Assembly: GCA_030838265.1 (NCBI GenBank)
Contig: JAUTXA010000014.1
Coordinates: 1 to 13,502, forward strand
Direction: 5' to 3'
Length of the DNA stretch: 13,502 bases
Origin: Actinomycetota bacterium
GTDB lineage: Bacteria; Actinomycetota; Acidimicrobiia; Acidimicrobiales; BP-101
Shown in pieces: positions 8,226-13,502 of this stretch. The notes beneath the pieces are model-generated. The model saw only the letters and a program-made list of their open reading frames with translations, searched no databases and was not told the origin of the DNA. How positions within the stretch are numbered: position 1 is the first letter of the stretch; each line of letters begins with the position of its first letter. The position numbers were made by a program, and so were the translations under genes.

Positions 8226-8713
8226 GCGCCGAAGTTCCCGAGCACTGGCGGTGGCGAAAGGGTCCCGTCCCTCCGGGCCCGGTCGTCGTCTTCGACCTCG
8301 ATGGCGTCCTGAGTGACGCTGCCACCCGGCAGCACTTCATCGAAGGCGGCCGGCGCGACTGGAAGGCCTTCTTCGATGCGTGTGGCGACGACAGGCTGAT
8401 CGAGGACGTCGCCGAGCTCCTCGGCCTGCTCGACCCGGCCTTGTCGATTGTGCTGTTGACGGGCCGCCCGGCGCGAGTCGAGCCCCAGACCTTGGCCTGG
8501 CTCGACCGCTACGAACTGCGCTGGGACCTGCTCATCATGCGGGACTACGGCGACTACGCCGCGGCCCGGGAGTTCAAGCAGGGCACGGTCACCGAGCTCC
8601 GCCGCTACGGCTTCGAGCTACGCCTGGCCTTCGAGGACGACCGTCGCAACCTCGAGATGTTCCGGGCCGCGGGCGTCCCGTGTGTCTACATCCACAGCGG
8701 CTACTACGACTGA
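8222..8713 (+). CDS. HAD-superfamily phosphatase resembling the 3'-phosphatase domain of T4-type polynucleotide kinase
   Basis: The 163-residue soluble protein has all four HAD motifs: motif I VVFDLDGVLSD (Asp25 nucleophile, Asp27), motif II LLTGRP (Thr80), motif III Lys119 in EFKQGTV, and motif IV FEDDRRN (Asp139, Asp140). The insert after motif I (TRQHFI..RRDWKAFFDACGDD) matches the R-x-H-x(n)-DW-x-x-FF pattern of the phosphatase half of T4 Pnkp-like proteins. No kinase P-loop is present, so it is a stand-alone phosphatase. The substrate is unknown; nucleic acid 3'-phosphate ends or small phosphoesters are both possible. The GTG start overlaps the acs stop as GTGA, implying co-translation. 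No functional link to acetate activation is evident. Confidence 0.8.
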   Translation: MSAEVPEHWRWRKGPVPPGPVVVFDLDGVLSDAATRQHFIEGGRRDWKAFFDACGDDRLIEDVAELLGLLDPALSIVLLTGRPARVEPQTLAWLDRYELRWDLLIMRDYGDYAAAREFKQGTVTELRRYGFELRLAFEDDRRNLEMFRAAGVPCVYIHSGYYD

Positions 8714-8717
8714 CCCG

Positions 8718-8744
8718 TCCCCCTTCTTCTCTCTTCTTCTCTTT
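8718..8744 (+). repeat. Pure pyrimidine tract with a perfect 10-base tandem duplication
   Basis: Twenty-seven consecutive C/T bases begin four bases after the HAD gene stop. They contain CTTCTTCTCT twice in a row (8723-8732 and 8733-8742). The composition is unlike the surrounding GC-rich coding DNA. A G-free, C-containing RNA of this kind could be a Rho loading region at the end of the acs-HAD transcript, or a protein-binding single-stranded segment; both are inference. Confidence 0.7.
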
Positions 8745-8747
8745 GCT

Positions 8748-8794
8748 AACTGGCGCGGAAATCGACCCGTTCCGAGTCGATTTCGGTCCCAGTT
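8748..8794 (+). other. Two-tier inverted repeat (RNA hairpin) upstream of htpX
   Basis: The outer arms AACTGG (8748-8753) and CCAGTT (8789-8794) and the inner arms GAAATCGAC (8758-8766) and GTCGATTTC (8776-8784) are perfect complements. They are separated by a symmetric four-by-four internal loop, and the inner stem closes a nine-base loop. No T-run follows, so it is not a classical intrinsic terminator. It could terminate the acs-HAD transcript with help from the upstream pyrimidine tract, form part of a structured htpX leader, or be a DNA operator. I do not recognise it as a known riboswitch. Confidence 0.65.
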
Positions 8795-8813
8795 CGCACA
8801 AGGTTGCTCAGCC

Positions 8814-8820
8814 GGAGGAG
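8814..8820 (+). promoter_or_regulatory. Strong Shine-Dalgarno sequence without an annotated gene
   Basis: GGAGGAG closely matches the anti-Shine-Dalgarno end of 16S rRNA, yet it lies 43 bases before the htpX GTG. The htpX frame has a TAG stop at 8834-8836, so the site cannot serve a longer htpX. The only nearby candidate is the CTG-initiated short frame at 8823. In this window such perfect sites are otherwise absent from intergenic DNA. Confidence 0.45.
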
Positions 8821-8822
8821 AC

Positions 8823-8867
8823 CTGATCGCGCATAGGGCCGCCGACGCGGCAGCATTGAGGTCGTGA
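8823..8867 (+). CDS. Possible 14-residue leader peptide overlapping the htpX start
   Basis: CTG at 8823 lies two bases after GGAGGAG (four after its GGAGG part). It opens 14 codons (LIAHRAADAAALRS, the first read as Met if used) that end at a TGA overlapping the htpX GTG as GTGA. That overlap is the same coupling geometry seen between acs and the HAD gene. A ribosome released here could restart on htpX. Against it: CTG is a rare start, the spacing is short, and the peptide has no recognisable features. The same frame is open upstream to a GTG at 8682 inside the HAD gene, so the short frame may be chance. Confidence 0.2.
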   Translation: MIAHRAADAAALRS

Positions 8868-9712
8868 GCAAGAACACCATCAAGACCTTCGTCCTCCTCG
8901 CCGCCCTCGGCGGCGTCCTCATCGTGGTCGGCGGCCTCTTCTTCGGCTCCGGCGGGGCCCAGATCGGCCTGTTGATCGGCCTCGTCTTCTGCGGCGGCTC
9001 CTACTGGTTCTCCGACACCATCGCCATCAAGGCGGCGCGGGCCCAGCCCGTGACCGAGGAGCAGATGCCCGAGTACTACCGGATCGTGCGCGAGCTGACG
9101 ACCCGAGCCGGCATGCCCATGCCCAAGCTGTACGTCAGCCCCGCCGACCAGCCCAATGCCTTCGCCACCGGCCGCAACCCCGAGCACGCCGCGGTGGCCG
9201 TGACCCAGGGCATCCTCAAGGTCCTCACCTGGGACGAGCTCAAGGGTGTCCTGGCCCACGAGATCAGTCACGTCGGCAACCGCGACATCCTCATCGGCTC
9301 GGTAGCCGCCGCCGTGGCCATGGGCATCACGTTCACCGCCCGCTTCGCCATGTTCTTCGGGGGCGGCGGCGATCGCGACCGCCCCTCGAACCCCTTCGCC
9401 CTCATCGCCATGATGATCCTGGCCCCGTTGGCCGCCTTCATGCTCCAGATGGCGCTGACCCGCAGCCGGGAGTACGAGGCCGACCGGTCCGGCGCCCGCC
9501 TCCTGCGCGACGGCGAGCCCCTCGCCCGAGCCCTCGAGAAGATCGAGGCCGGCGTGCGCCAGGTGCCGATGGACATCGCCCCCGCCCAGGCGTCGATGTT
9601 CATCGTCAACCCCCTGACCGGGCGGAAGGCCAACTTCGCCAGCCTCTTCATGACCCACCCGCCCACCGCCGACCGGGTCGCCCGCCTCCGGTCGCGGGAG
9701 TGGTTGGGGTAG
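8864..9712 (+). CDS. htpX: Membrane zinc metalloprotease HtpX (M48 family)
   Basis: The 282-residue inner-membrane protease degrades misfolded membrane proteins, with its active site facing the cytoplasm. Two membrane helices near the N-terminus (about 8-28 and 33-50) precede the catalytic domain. The zinc motif is HEISH (132-136; His132 and His136 are ligands, Glu133 catalytic), and the third ligand is Glu203 in SREYEAD. Two more hydrophobic segments (about 141-163 and 178-197) lie between the motifs, as in the family. A conserved family stretch is PNAFATGRNPEHAAVAVT (97-114). Length fits (about 280-290). The GTG start has only a poorly spaced GAGG immediately before it; an in-frame TAG at 8834 rules out a much longer N-terminus. 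In other bacteria htpX responds to envelope or heat stress; no such element is clear here. Confidence 0.95.
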   Translation: MSKNTIKTFVLLAALGGVLIVVGGLFFGSGGAQIGLLIGLVFCGGSYWFSDTIAIKAARAQPVTEEQMPEYYRIVRELTTRAGMPMPKLYVSPADQPNAFATGRNPEHAAVAVTQGILKVLTWDELKGVLAHEISHVGNRDILIGSVAAAVAMGITFTARFAMFFGGGGDRDRPSNPFALIAMMILAPLAAFMLQMALTRSREYEADRSGARLLRDGEPLARALEKIEAGVRQVPMDIAPAQASMFIVNPLTGRKANFASLFMTHPPTADRVARLRSREWLG

Positions 9713-9761
9713 GCGAGTAAGCGCCGCTCGACCGAACGGGCAGGAGACGGCGGGGCTGGGC

Positions 9762-9767
9762 TAGAAG
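9762..9767 (+). promoter_or_regulatory. Possible -10 element close to the M23 peptidase start
   Basis: TAGAAG ends nine bases before the GTG start and no Shine-Dalgarno sequence sits at usual spacing (AGGAG at 9742-9746 is 30 bases away). The arrangement resembles the acs and yajQ starts. The last base is not the T of TANNNT, so this is the weakest of the three. Confidence 0.3.
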
Positions 9768-9776
9768 GTTGCCCCC

Positions 9777-10889
9777 GTGCCCCGCTCTGCCCGCCTCTTC
9801 GTCGCCGCCCTGATGGCGGCCACGACCGCTCTGGGTATCGGCGCCCGGGCCGGGGCGGCGCCTGGCCTCCCGCTGCCGACGTCGACGACGACCACGGCCC
9901 CCCCGGGCTCGACCACCACCACCACATCGCCCCTGCCCGGGTCGACCACGACGACGGCGCCCGGGCCGGGCGGTTCGAGCACCACAACGACGACGGCGAC
10001 GACGCAGCCCGGTCAAGGAGGAGGCGGTGACGCCCCGCCGTCGGGCGGCCAGACCATCCCGCCCGAGTACCTGCCCCTCATCCAGGGCGTGAAGCGCAGC
10101 CCGCCCAACAGCACCAAGGCCCTCCTGGCCGCCCTCCGCCCCCTGCGCGATCTCGGGGTCAGCCCGGCCCAGATCGTGGCCTCGGGCTTCGGCCACTTCC
10201 CAGTGGGTGGCGAGGCCAACTTCATCGATGACTGGTGGTACCCGCGCTTCACCCCGACGTTCCACCTCCACCAAGGCACCGACATATTCGCGGCCGAGGG
10301 GACGCCCGTCCGTTCACCGGCGGACGGTGTCCTCCGCCAGTCGAACGAGGGGGTCGGGGGCATGTCCGCCTACGTGACGACCAAGGACGGCACCTACTTC
10401 TACATGGCCCACCTCAGTGCGTTCGTCGACGGACAGACGACCGGTCAGAAGGTCCACGCCGGCGACGTGGTCGGCCTCGTTGGTGCCACCGGCGATGCCC
10501 AGGGCGGGCCGGCGCACTGCCACTTCGAGGTTCATCCCCTAGGTGGGCCGGCGACCGACCCGAAGGCGATCCTCGACGGCTGGCTGGCCGACGCCCTGGC
10601 CAACGCCCCCGCCGTGGTGGCGGCCTATGAGGCCAAGATCCCGCGAGCCCTGCTGACCACGGCCCTGACCCGGGGGATCCAGGGGTTCGGGAGCAGCAGC
10701 GTCTTCGCCGCCCCCACCGGCCCGTCGCGCGCCCAGCTCTTGTGGGTGGGCTCGGCCAACCCTTCGGGCGGAGCCCTACGCCTGGCCCAGGCCGCCGCCC
10801 TCGATGCGGCGCGGGGCATCGACTGGGAAGCCGAGGCCCAGCGCCAGCTCGCCCGCCGCCAGGGCCAGTCCGGACCAGCCCGAGGCTGA
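9777..10889 (+). CDS. Secreted M23-family (LytM-type) peptidase with Ser/Thr-rich linker
   Basis: The 370-residue exported protein probably cleaves peptidoglycan cross-bridges or activates other wall hydrolases. Residues 1-28 look like a signal peptide: MPRSAR, a hydrophobic core, and an AGAA cleavage region. Residues 36-77 form a low-complexity linker of STTTT blocks separated by Pro/Gly. The catalytic domain (about 155-262) has HQGTD (His165, Asp169, the HxxxD zinc motif) in HLHQGTDIFAAEGTPV, MAHL (His212), and HCHFEVHP (His247, His249, the HxH motif). All M23 active-site residues are therefore present. The last 100 residues are Ala-rich and of unknown role. The GTG start directly precedes the signal peptide. 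The gene is 64 bases after htpX and converges with yajQ, with only 11 bases between stops. The substrate is not deducible. Confidence 0.9.
   Translation: MPRSARLFVAALMAATTALGIGARAGAAPGLPLPTSTTTTAPPGSTTTTTSPLPGSTTTTAPGPGGSSTTTTTATTQPGQGGGGDAPPSGGQTIPPEYLPLIQGVKRSPPNSTKALLAALRPLRDLGVSPAQIVASGFGHFPVGGEANFIDDWWYPRFTPTFHLHQGTDIFAAEGTPVRSPADGVLRQSNEGVGGMSAYVTTKDGTYFYMAHLSAFVDGQTTGQKVHAGDVVGLVGATGDAQGGPAHCHFEVHPLGGPATDPKAILDGWLADALANAPAVVAAYEAKIPRALLTTALTRGIQGFGSSSVFAAPTGPSRAQLLWVGSANPSGGALRLAQAAALDAARGIDWEAEAQRQLARRQGQSGPARG
9882..10007 (+). repeat. Low-complexity repeats coding for the STTTT linker
   Basis: The codons encode about 42 residues made of imperfect repeats of Ser-Thr(4-5) with Ala/Pro/Gly spacers, rich in acc/acg. 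Such linkers are common in exported actinobacterial wall proteins and are candidate O-mannosylation sites. The stretch may vary in length between strains through slippage; that is inference. Confidence 0.7.
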
Positions 10890-10900
10890 ATGCCGGGGCG

Positions 10901-11389
10901 TCAGTCCCGGAAGTTGTTGAACTGCAGGGGGATGCCGAAGTCGCCGTCTTTGAGGGCGGCGATGGCTGACTGCAGGTCGTCCCGCTTCTTGCCGGAGACC
11001 CGCACCTGCTCCCCCTGGGTCTGCGACGAGATCCCCTTGAGGCCCAGGTCCTTCAAGAACTTGTTGATCTTGCGGGCCCGATCGCTGTCGATGCCGGCCT
11101 GCAGCTTGATCACCTGACGCACCGTGCCCTTGGCCGCCTCTTCGACCTTGCCCCGGTCGAGCACCTTCAACGAGACCTGGCGCTTCACCAGCTTCTCCTC
11201 GAGGACCACGTTGAGGGCCTTGAGGCGGTCCTCGGTCGAGGAGTGCAGGTGCAGCTCGTTGTCGGTGAGCTCGATGGAGGACTCGGTGTTCTTGAAGTCG
11301 AAGCGGGTGGTGACCTCGCGGCCGGCCTGATCGACGGCGTTCTTCACCTCTTGCATGTCGACCTCGGATACGACATCGAAGGAGGGCAT
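10901..11389 (-). CDS. yajQ: YajQ-family nucleotide-binding protein
   Basis: The 162-residue cytoplasmic protein belongs to the YajQ/DUF520 family, with its usual length. Clear family stretches are MPSFDVVSEVDMQEVKNAVD at the N-terminus, REVTTRFDFKNTESSIEL (24-41), and the C-terminal GKKRDDLQSAIAALKDGDFGIPLQFNNFRD region (133-162). Family members bind nucleotides; in Xanthomonas a YajQ protein binds cyclic di-GMP and acts with a transcription factor. The role in this organism is unknown. The ATG at 11389 gives exactly the family N-terminus. It is transcribed alone, towards the M23 gene and divergently from tRNA-Tyr, with 28 bases between its start and the tRNA. Confidence 0.95.
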   Translation of the reverse strand: MPSFDVVSEVDMQEVKNAVDQAGREVTTRFDFKNTESSIELTDNELHLHSSTEDRLKALNVVLEEKLVKRQVSLKVLDRGKVEEAAKGTVRQVIKLQAGIDSDRARKINKFLKDLGLKGISSQTQGEQVRVSGKKRDDLQSAIAALKDGDFGIPLQFNNFRD

Positions 11390-11395
11390 GGGGCA

Positions 11396-11401
11396 ACGCT
11401 A
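11396..11401 (-). promoter_or_regulatory. Possible -10 element of a leaderless promoter for yajQ
   Basis: On the - strand TAGCGT fits TANNNT and ends six bases before the yajQ ATG. There is no Shine-Dalgarno sequence at usual spacing. Any upstream promoter part would overlap the first bases of tRNA-Tyr on the other strand, so the two divergent transcription units probably share this short region. Confidence 0.4.
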
Positions 11402-11417
11402 TCCTCAACCCCTCAGC

Positions 11418-11502
<85 letters not shown>

Positions 11503-11539
11503 CGATCAGGCCCCGCCGTCCGCGGCGGGGCCTCGATCG
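11503..11539 (+). terminator. Strong GC hairpin after tRNA-Tyr, probably bidirectional terminator
   Basis: AGGCCCCGCCG (11508-11518) and CGGCGGGGCCT (11523-11533) form an 11-base-pair perfect stem around a TCCG loop. Flanking CGATC and GATCG extend it past one bulged C. It sits one base after the CCA of tRNA-Tyr and four bases from the stop codon of the convergent acetyltransferase gene, so it can serve both. No T-run follows on the + strand, as is common for GC-rich actinobacterial terminators. Confidence 0.7.
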
Positions 11540-11542
11540 GCT

Positions 11543-12061
11543 TCAGAGCAAGCGCTGCATGAGAGCGACGTCGAGCCATCGGCCGAACTTCCGCCCCACC
11601 TCGCGCTCGATGCCCACCAGCTCGAAGCCGCACGATCGGTGCAGGGCAATCGACGCTTCGTGGCCGCCGACGATCCGGGCCATCACGGCGTGGAAGCCAT
11701 GGCTCACCGCCATCTCGACCAGGTCAGCCAGCAGCCGGCCGCCGACGCCCCGGCCCTGCTCGTGCGGCTCGACGTAGACCGAGTCCTCGACCGTCGTCGA
11801 ATAGGCGGGACGGGACCGGTAGGGCGACAGCGAGGCAAACCCGACGACCCGTCCCGCCCCGTCGACGGCGACCAGGGCCGGGTGGGCCCCGCTGTGGGCC
11901 CGGATCCACTCCTGCTGGGCCTCGACCGTGCGGGGGACCAGGTCGAAGGTGACGGTCGTGCCCGTGACCGCCGGGTTGTAGATGTCCCTGATGGCCTCGG
12001 CGTCGGCGAGGGTGGCCAGCCGGGTGCGGACAGGGGACGGATCGGGCACGGCGGCTATCAT
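11543..12061 (-). CDS. GNAT N-acetyltransferase, phosphinothricin/methionine sulfone acetyltransferase-like (PAT/MddA)
   Basis: The protein has 172 residues, the usual length. Family marks from the N-terminus are RLATLADAEAIRDIYNPAV, TTVTFDLVPRT, the central VVGFASLSPYRSRPAY followed by TVEDSVYVEPHEQGRGVGGRLL (acetyl-CoA pyrophosphate loop Q/RGxGxG), then HEASIALHRSCGFELVGIEREVGRKFGRWLDVALMQ. These match the PAT/Bar/MddA group, which acetylates phosphinothricin, methionine sulfoximine or methionine sulfone; many members have unknown natural substrates. I placed the start at ATG 12061. GTG at 12049 would give a more compact N-terminus and a TTG at 12094 a longer one. The gene runs antisense between tRNA-Tyr and tRNA-Thr, an unusual place in an otherwise tRNA-tuf unit. 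Confidence 0.9.
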   Translation of the reverse strand: MIAAVPDPSPVRTRLATLADAEAIRDIYNPAVTGTTVTFDLVPRTVEAQQEWIRAHSGAHPALVAVDGAGRVVGFASLSPYRSRPAYSTTVEDSVYVEPHEQGRGVGGRLLADLVEMAVSHGFHAVMARIVGGHEASIALHRSCGFELVGIEREVGRKFGRWLDVALMQRLL

Positions 12062-12068
12062 GGCCGGT

Positions 12069-12086
12069 CGCAGCCCGCCGGCTGCG
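12069..12086 (+). other. Perfect 7-base-pair hairpin between the acetyltransferase gene and tRNA-Thr
   Basis: CGCAGCC (12069-12075) and GGCTGCG (12080-12086) flank a CGCC loop. The element lies in the 34 bases separating the divergent acetyltransferase start from tRNA-Thr, where promoters for both must be near. It may be an operator, a processing signal before the tRNA, or chance in GC-rich DNA. No clear -10/-35 pair for the tRNA genes is visible to me here. Confidence 0.4.
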
Positions 12087-12095
12087 GTTGGCAAC

Positions 12096-12168
12096 GCCCT
12101 CTTAGCTCAGTCGGCAGAGCACAGCCATGGTAAGGCTGGTGTCGTGGGTTCGATTCCCACAGAGGGCT
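12096..12168 (+). tRNA. tRNA-Thr, anticodon GGT
   Basis: Acceptor GCCCTCT (12096-12102) pairs perfectly with AGAGGGC (12161-12167). The D arm is GCTCAGTCGGCAGAGC. The anticodon arm is CAGCC-ATGGTAA-GGCTG, with GGT at 12129-12131. The T arm is GTGGG-TTCGATT-CCCAC, and the discriminator is T. CCA is not encoded. It is 11 bases before tRNA-Met and probably co-transcribed with it and tuf. E. coli has the same isoacceptor (thrT) directly before tufB. Confidence 0.96.
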
Positions 12169-12179
12169 CGCATCATCAT

Positions 12180-12253
12180 GGCGGCGTAGCTCAGTTGGTC
12201 AGAGCACACGGCTCATAATCGTGTTGTCGTCGGTTCGAGTCCGACCGCCGCTA
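12180..12253 (+). tRNA. tRNA-Met (elongator type), anticodon CAT
   Basis: Acceptor GGCGGCG (12180-12186) pairs with CGCCGCT (12246-12252); the first pair is a G-T wobble. The D arm is GCTCAGTTGGTCAGAGC. The anticodon arm is CACGG-CTCATAA-TCGTG, with CAT, closed by a G-T pair. The T arm is GTCGG-TTCGAGT-CCGAC, with discriminator A. CCA is not encoded. It lacks the mismatched 1-72 C-A and the GGG/CCC anticodon stem of initiator tRNA, so it is an elongator. A CAT-reading isoleucine tRNA (modified at C34) cannot be fully excluded by eye. It ends 39 bases before the tuf ATG. Confidence 0.9.
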
Positions 12254-12292
12254 CTCCCCGAACACCACCCACAGAACGAGACAGGATCCACC

Positions 12293-13486
<1,194 letters not shown>

Positions 13487-13502
13487 CAGCGACGTTCAGA
13501 GA

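Noticed and set aside
8821..8842. Resemblance of ACCTGATCGCGCATAGGG to the 3' part of a TPP riboswitch
   Set aside because: Only a short match. The 5' conserved GGGGTGC and CTGAGA parts are missing and htpX has no link to thiamine, so it is probably chance.
8682..8867. A 61-codon + strand frame from a GTG inside the HAD gene to the htpX start
   Set aside because: It overlaps the conserved end of the HAD gene and runs through the pyrimidine tract and hairpin without protein features. Only its last 14 codons after the Shine-Dalgarno site are kept as a low-confidence leader.
9882..10007. Repeated acc/acg triplets as a CRISPR-like or mobile repeat
   Set aside because: The repeats are in frame and encode the Ser/Thr linker of an exported protein. 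There are no spacers of even length and no terminal repeats.
10890..10910. CCGGG..CCCGG near the convergent ends of the M23 and yajQ genes as a terminator
   Set aside because: Only five pairs, partly inside yajQ coding sequence and without a T-run. Too weak to call.
12082..12094. TTG at 12094 on the - strand as start of the GNAT gene
   Set aside because: It would add 11 residues unlike the family N-terminus and reach to the edge of tRNA-Thr. ATG at 12061, or GTG at 12049, fits better.

Overview
The window is GC-rich, gene-dense, chromosomal housekeeping DNA, most likely from an actinobacterium. Support for that is the strong G/C third-position bias, the frequent GTG starts, several starts without a Shine-Dalgarno site but with a TAG-type hexamer just upstream (leaderless style), and an EF-Tu that resembles actinobacterial versions. 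An Acidimicrobiia-like lineage is my best guess, but it is inference and cannot be settled here. I see no phage, transposon, CRISPR array or obvious defence system.

Left part (1-6229): the distal end of a complex I (NADH-quinone oxidoreductase) operon on the + strand. It holds the 3' end of nuoK, then nuoL, nuoM and nuoN with gaps of 3 to 10 bases. A Methyltransf_28/MidA-family SAM-dependent methyltransferase overlaps the nuoN stop. The mitochondrial relative NDUFAF7 methylates a complex I subunit, so this placement suggests a dedicated complex I assembly factor.

Middle part (6230-10889): acetyl-CoA synthetase (acs), apparently leaderless, overlaps by four bases a small HAD phosphatase resembling the 3'-phosphatase domain of T4-type polynucleotide kinase. 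A 150-base intergenic region follows. It holds a tandemly repeated pyrimidine tract, a two-tier hairpin, and a perfect Shine-Dalgarno sequence without an obvious gene, in front of the membrane zinc protease htpX. Then comes a secreted M23 (LytM-type) peptidase with a Ser/Thr-rich linker.

Right part (10890-13502): yajQ (- strand) converges on the peptidase gene. tRNA-Tyr(GTA) on the + strand is followed by a strong GC hairpin, and a PAT/MddA-type GNAT acetyltransferase lies on the - strand. Then come tRNA-Thr(GGT), tRNA-Met(CAT) and tuf (EF-Tu) on the + strand. The tRNA-tRNA-tuf order recalls the E. coli thrU-tyrU-glyT-thrT-tufB operon. The EF-Tu has two unusual residues: Met in place of the usual Cys of the DCPGH motif, and Gln in place of the second Arg of the GRVERG motif.

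The most interesting items are the methyltransferase coupled to the nuo operon through a probable CTG start, the unexplained structured leader before htpX, and the tRNA-tuf cluster split by an antisense acetyltransferase gene.
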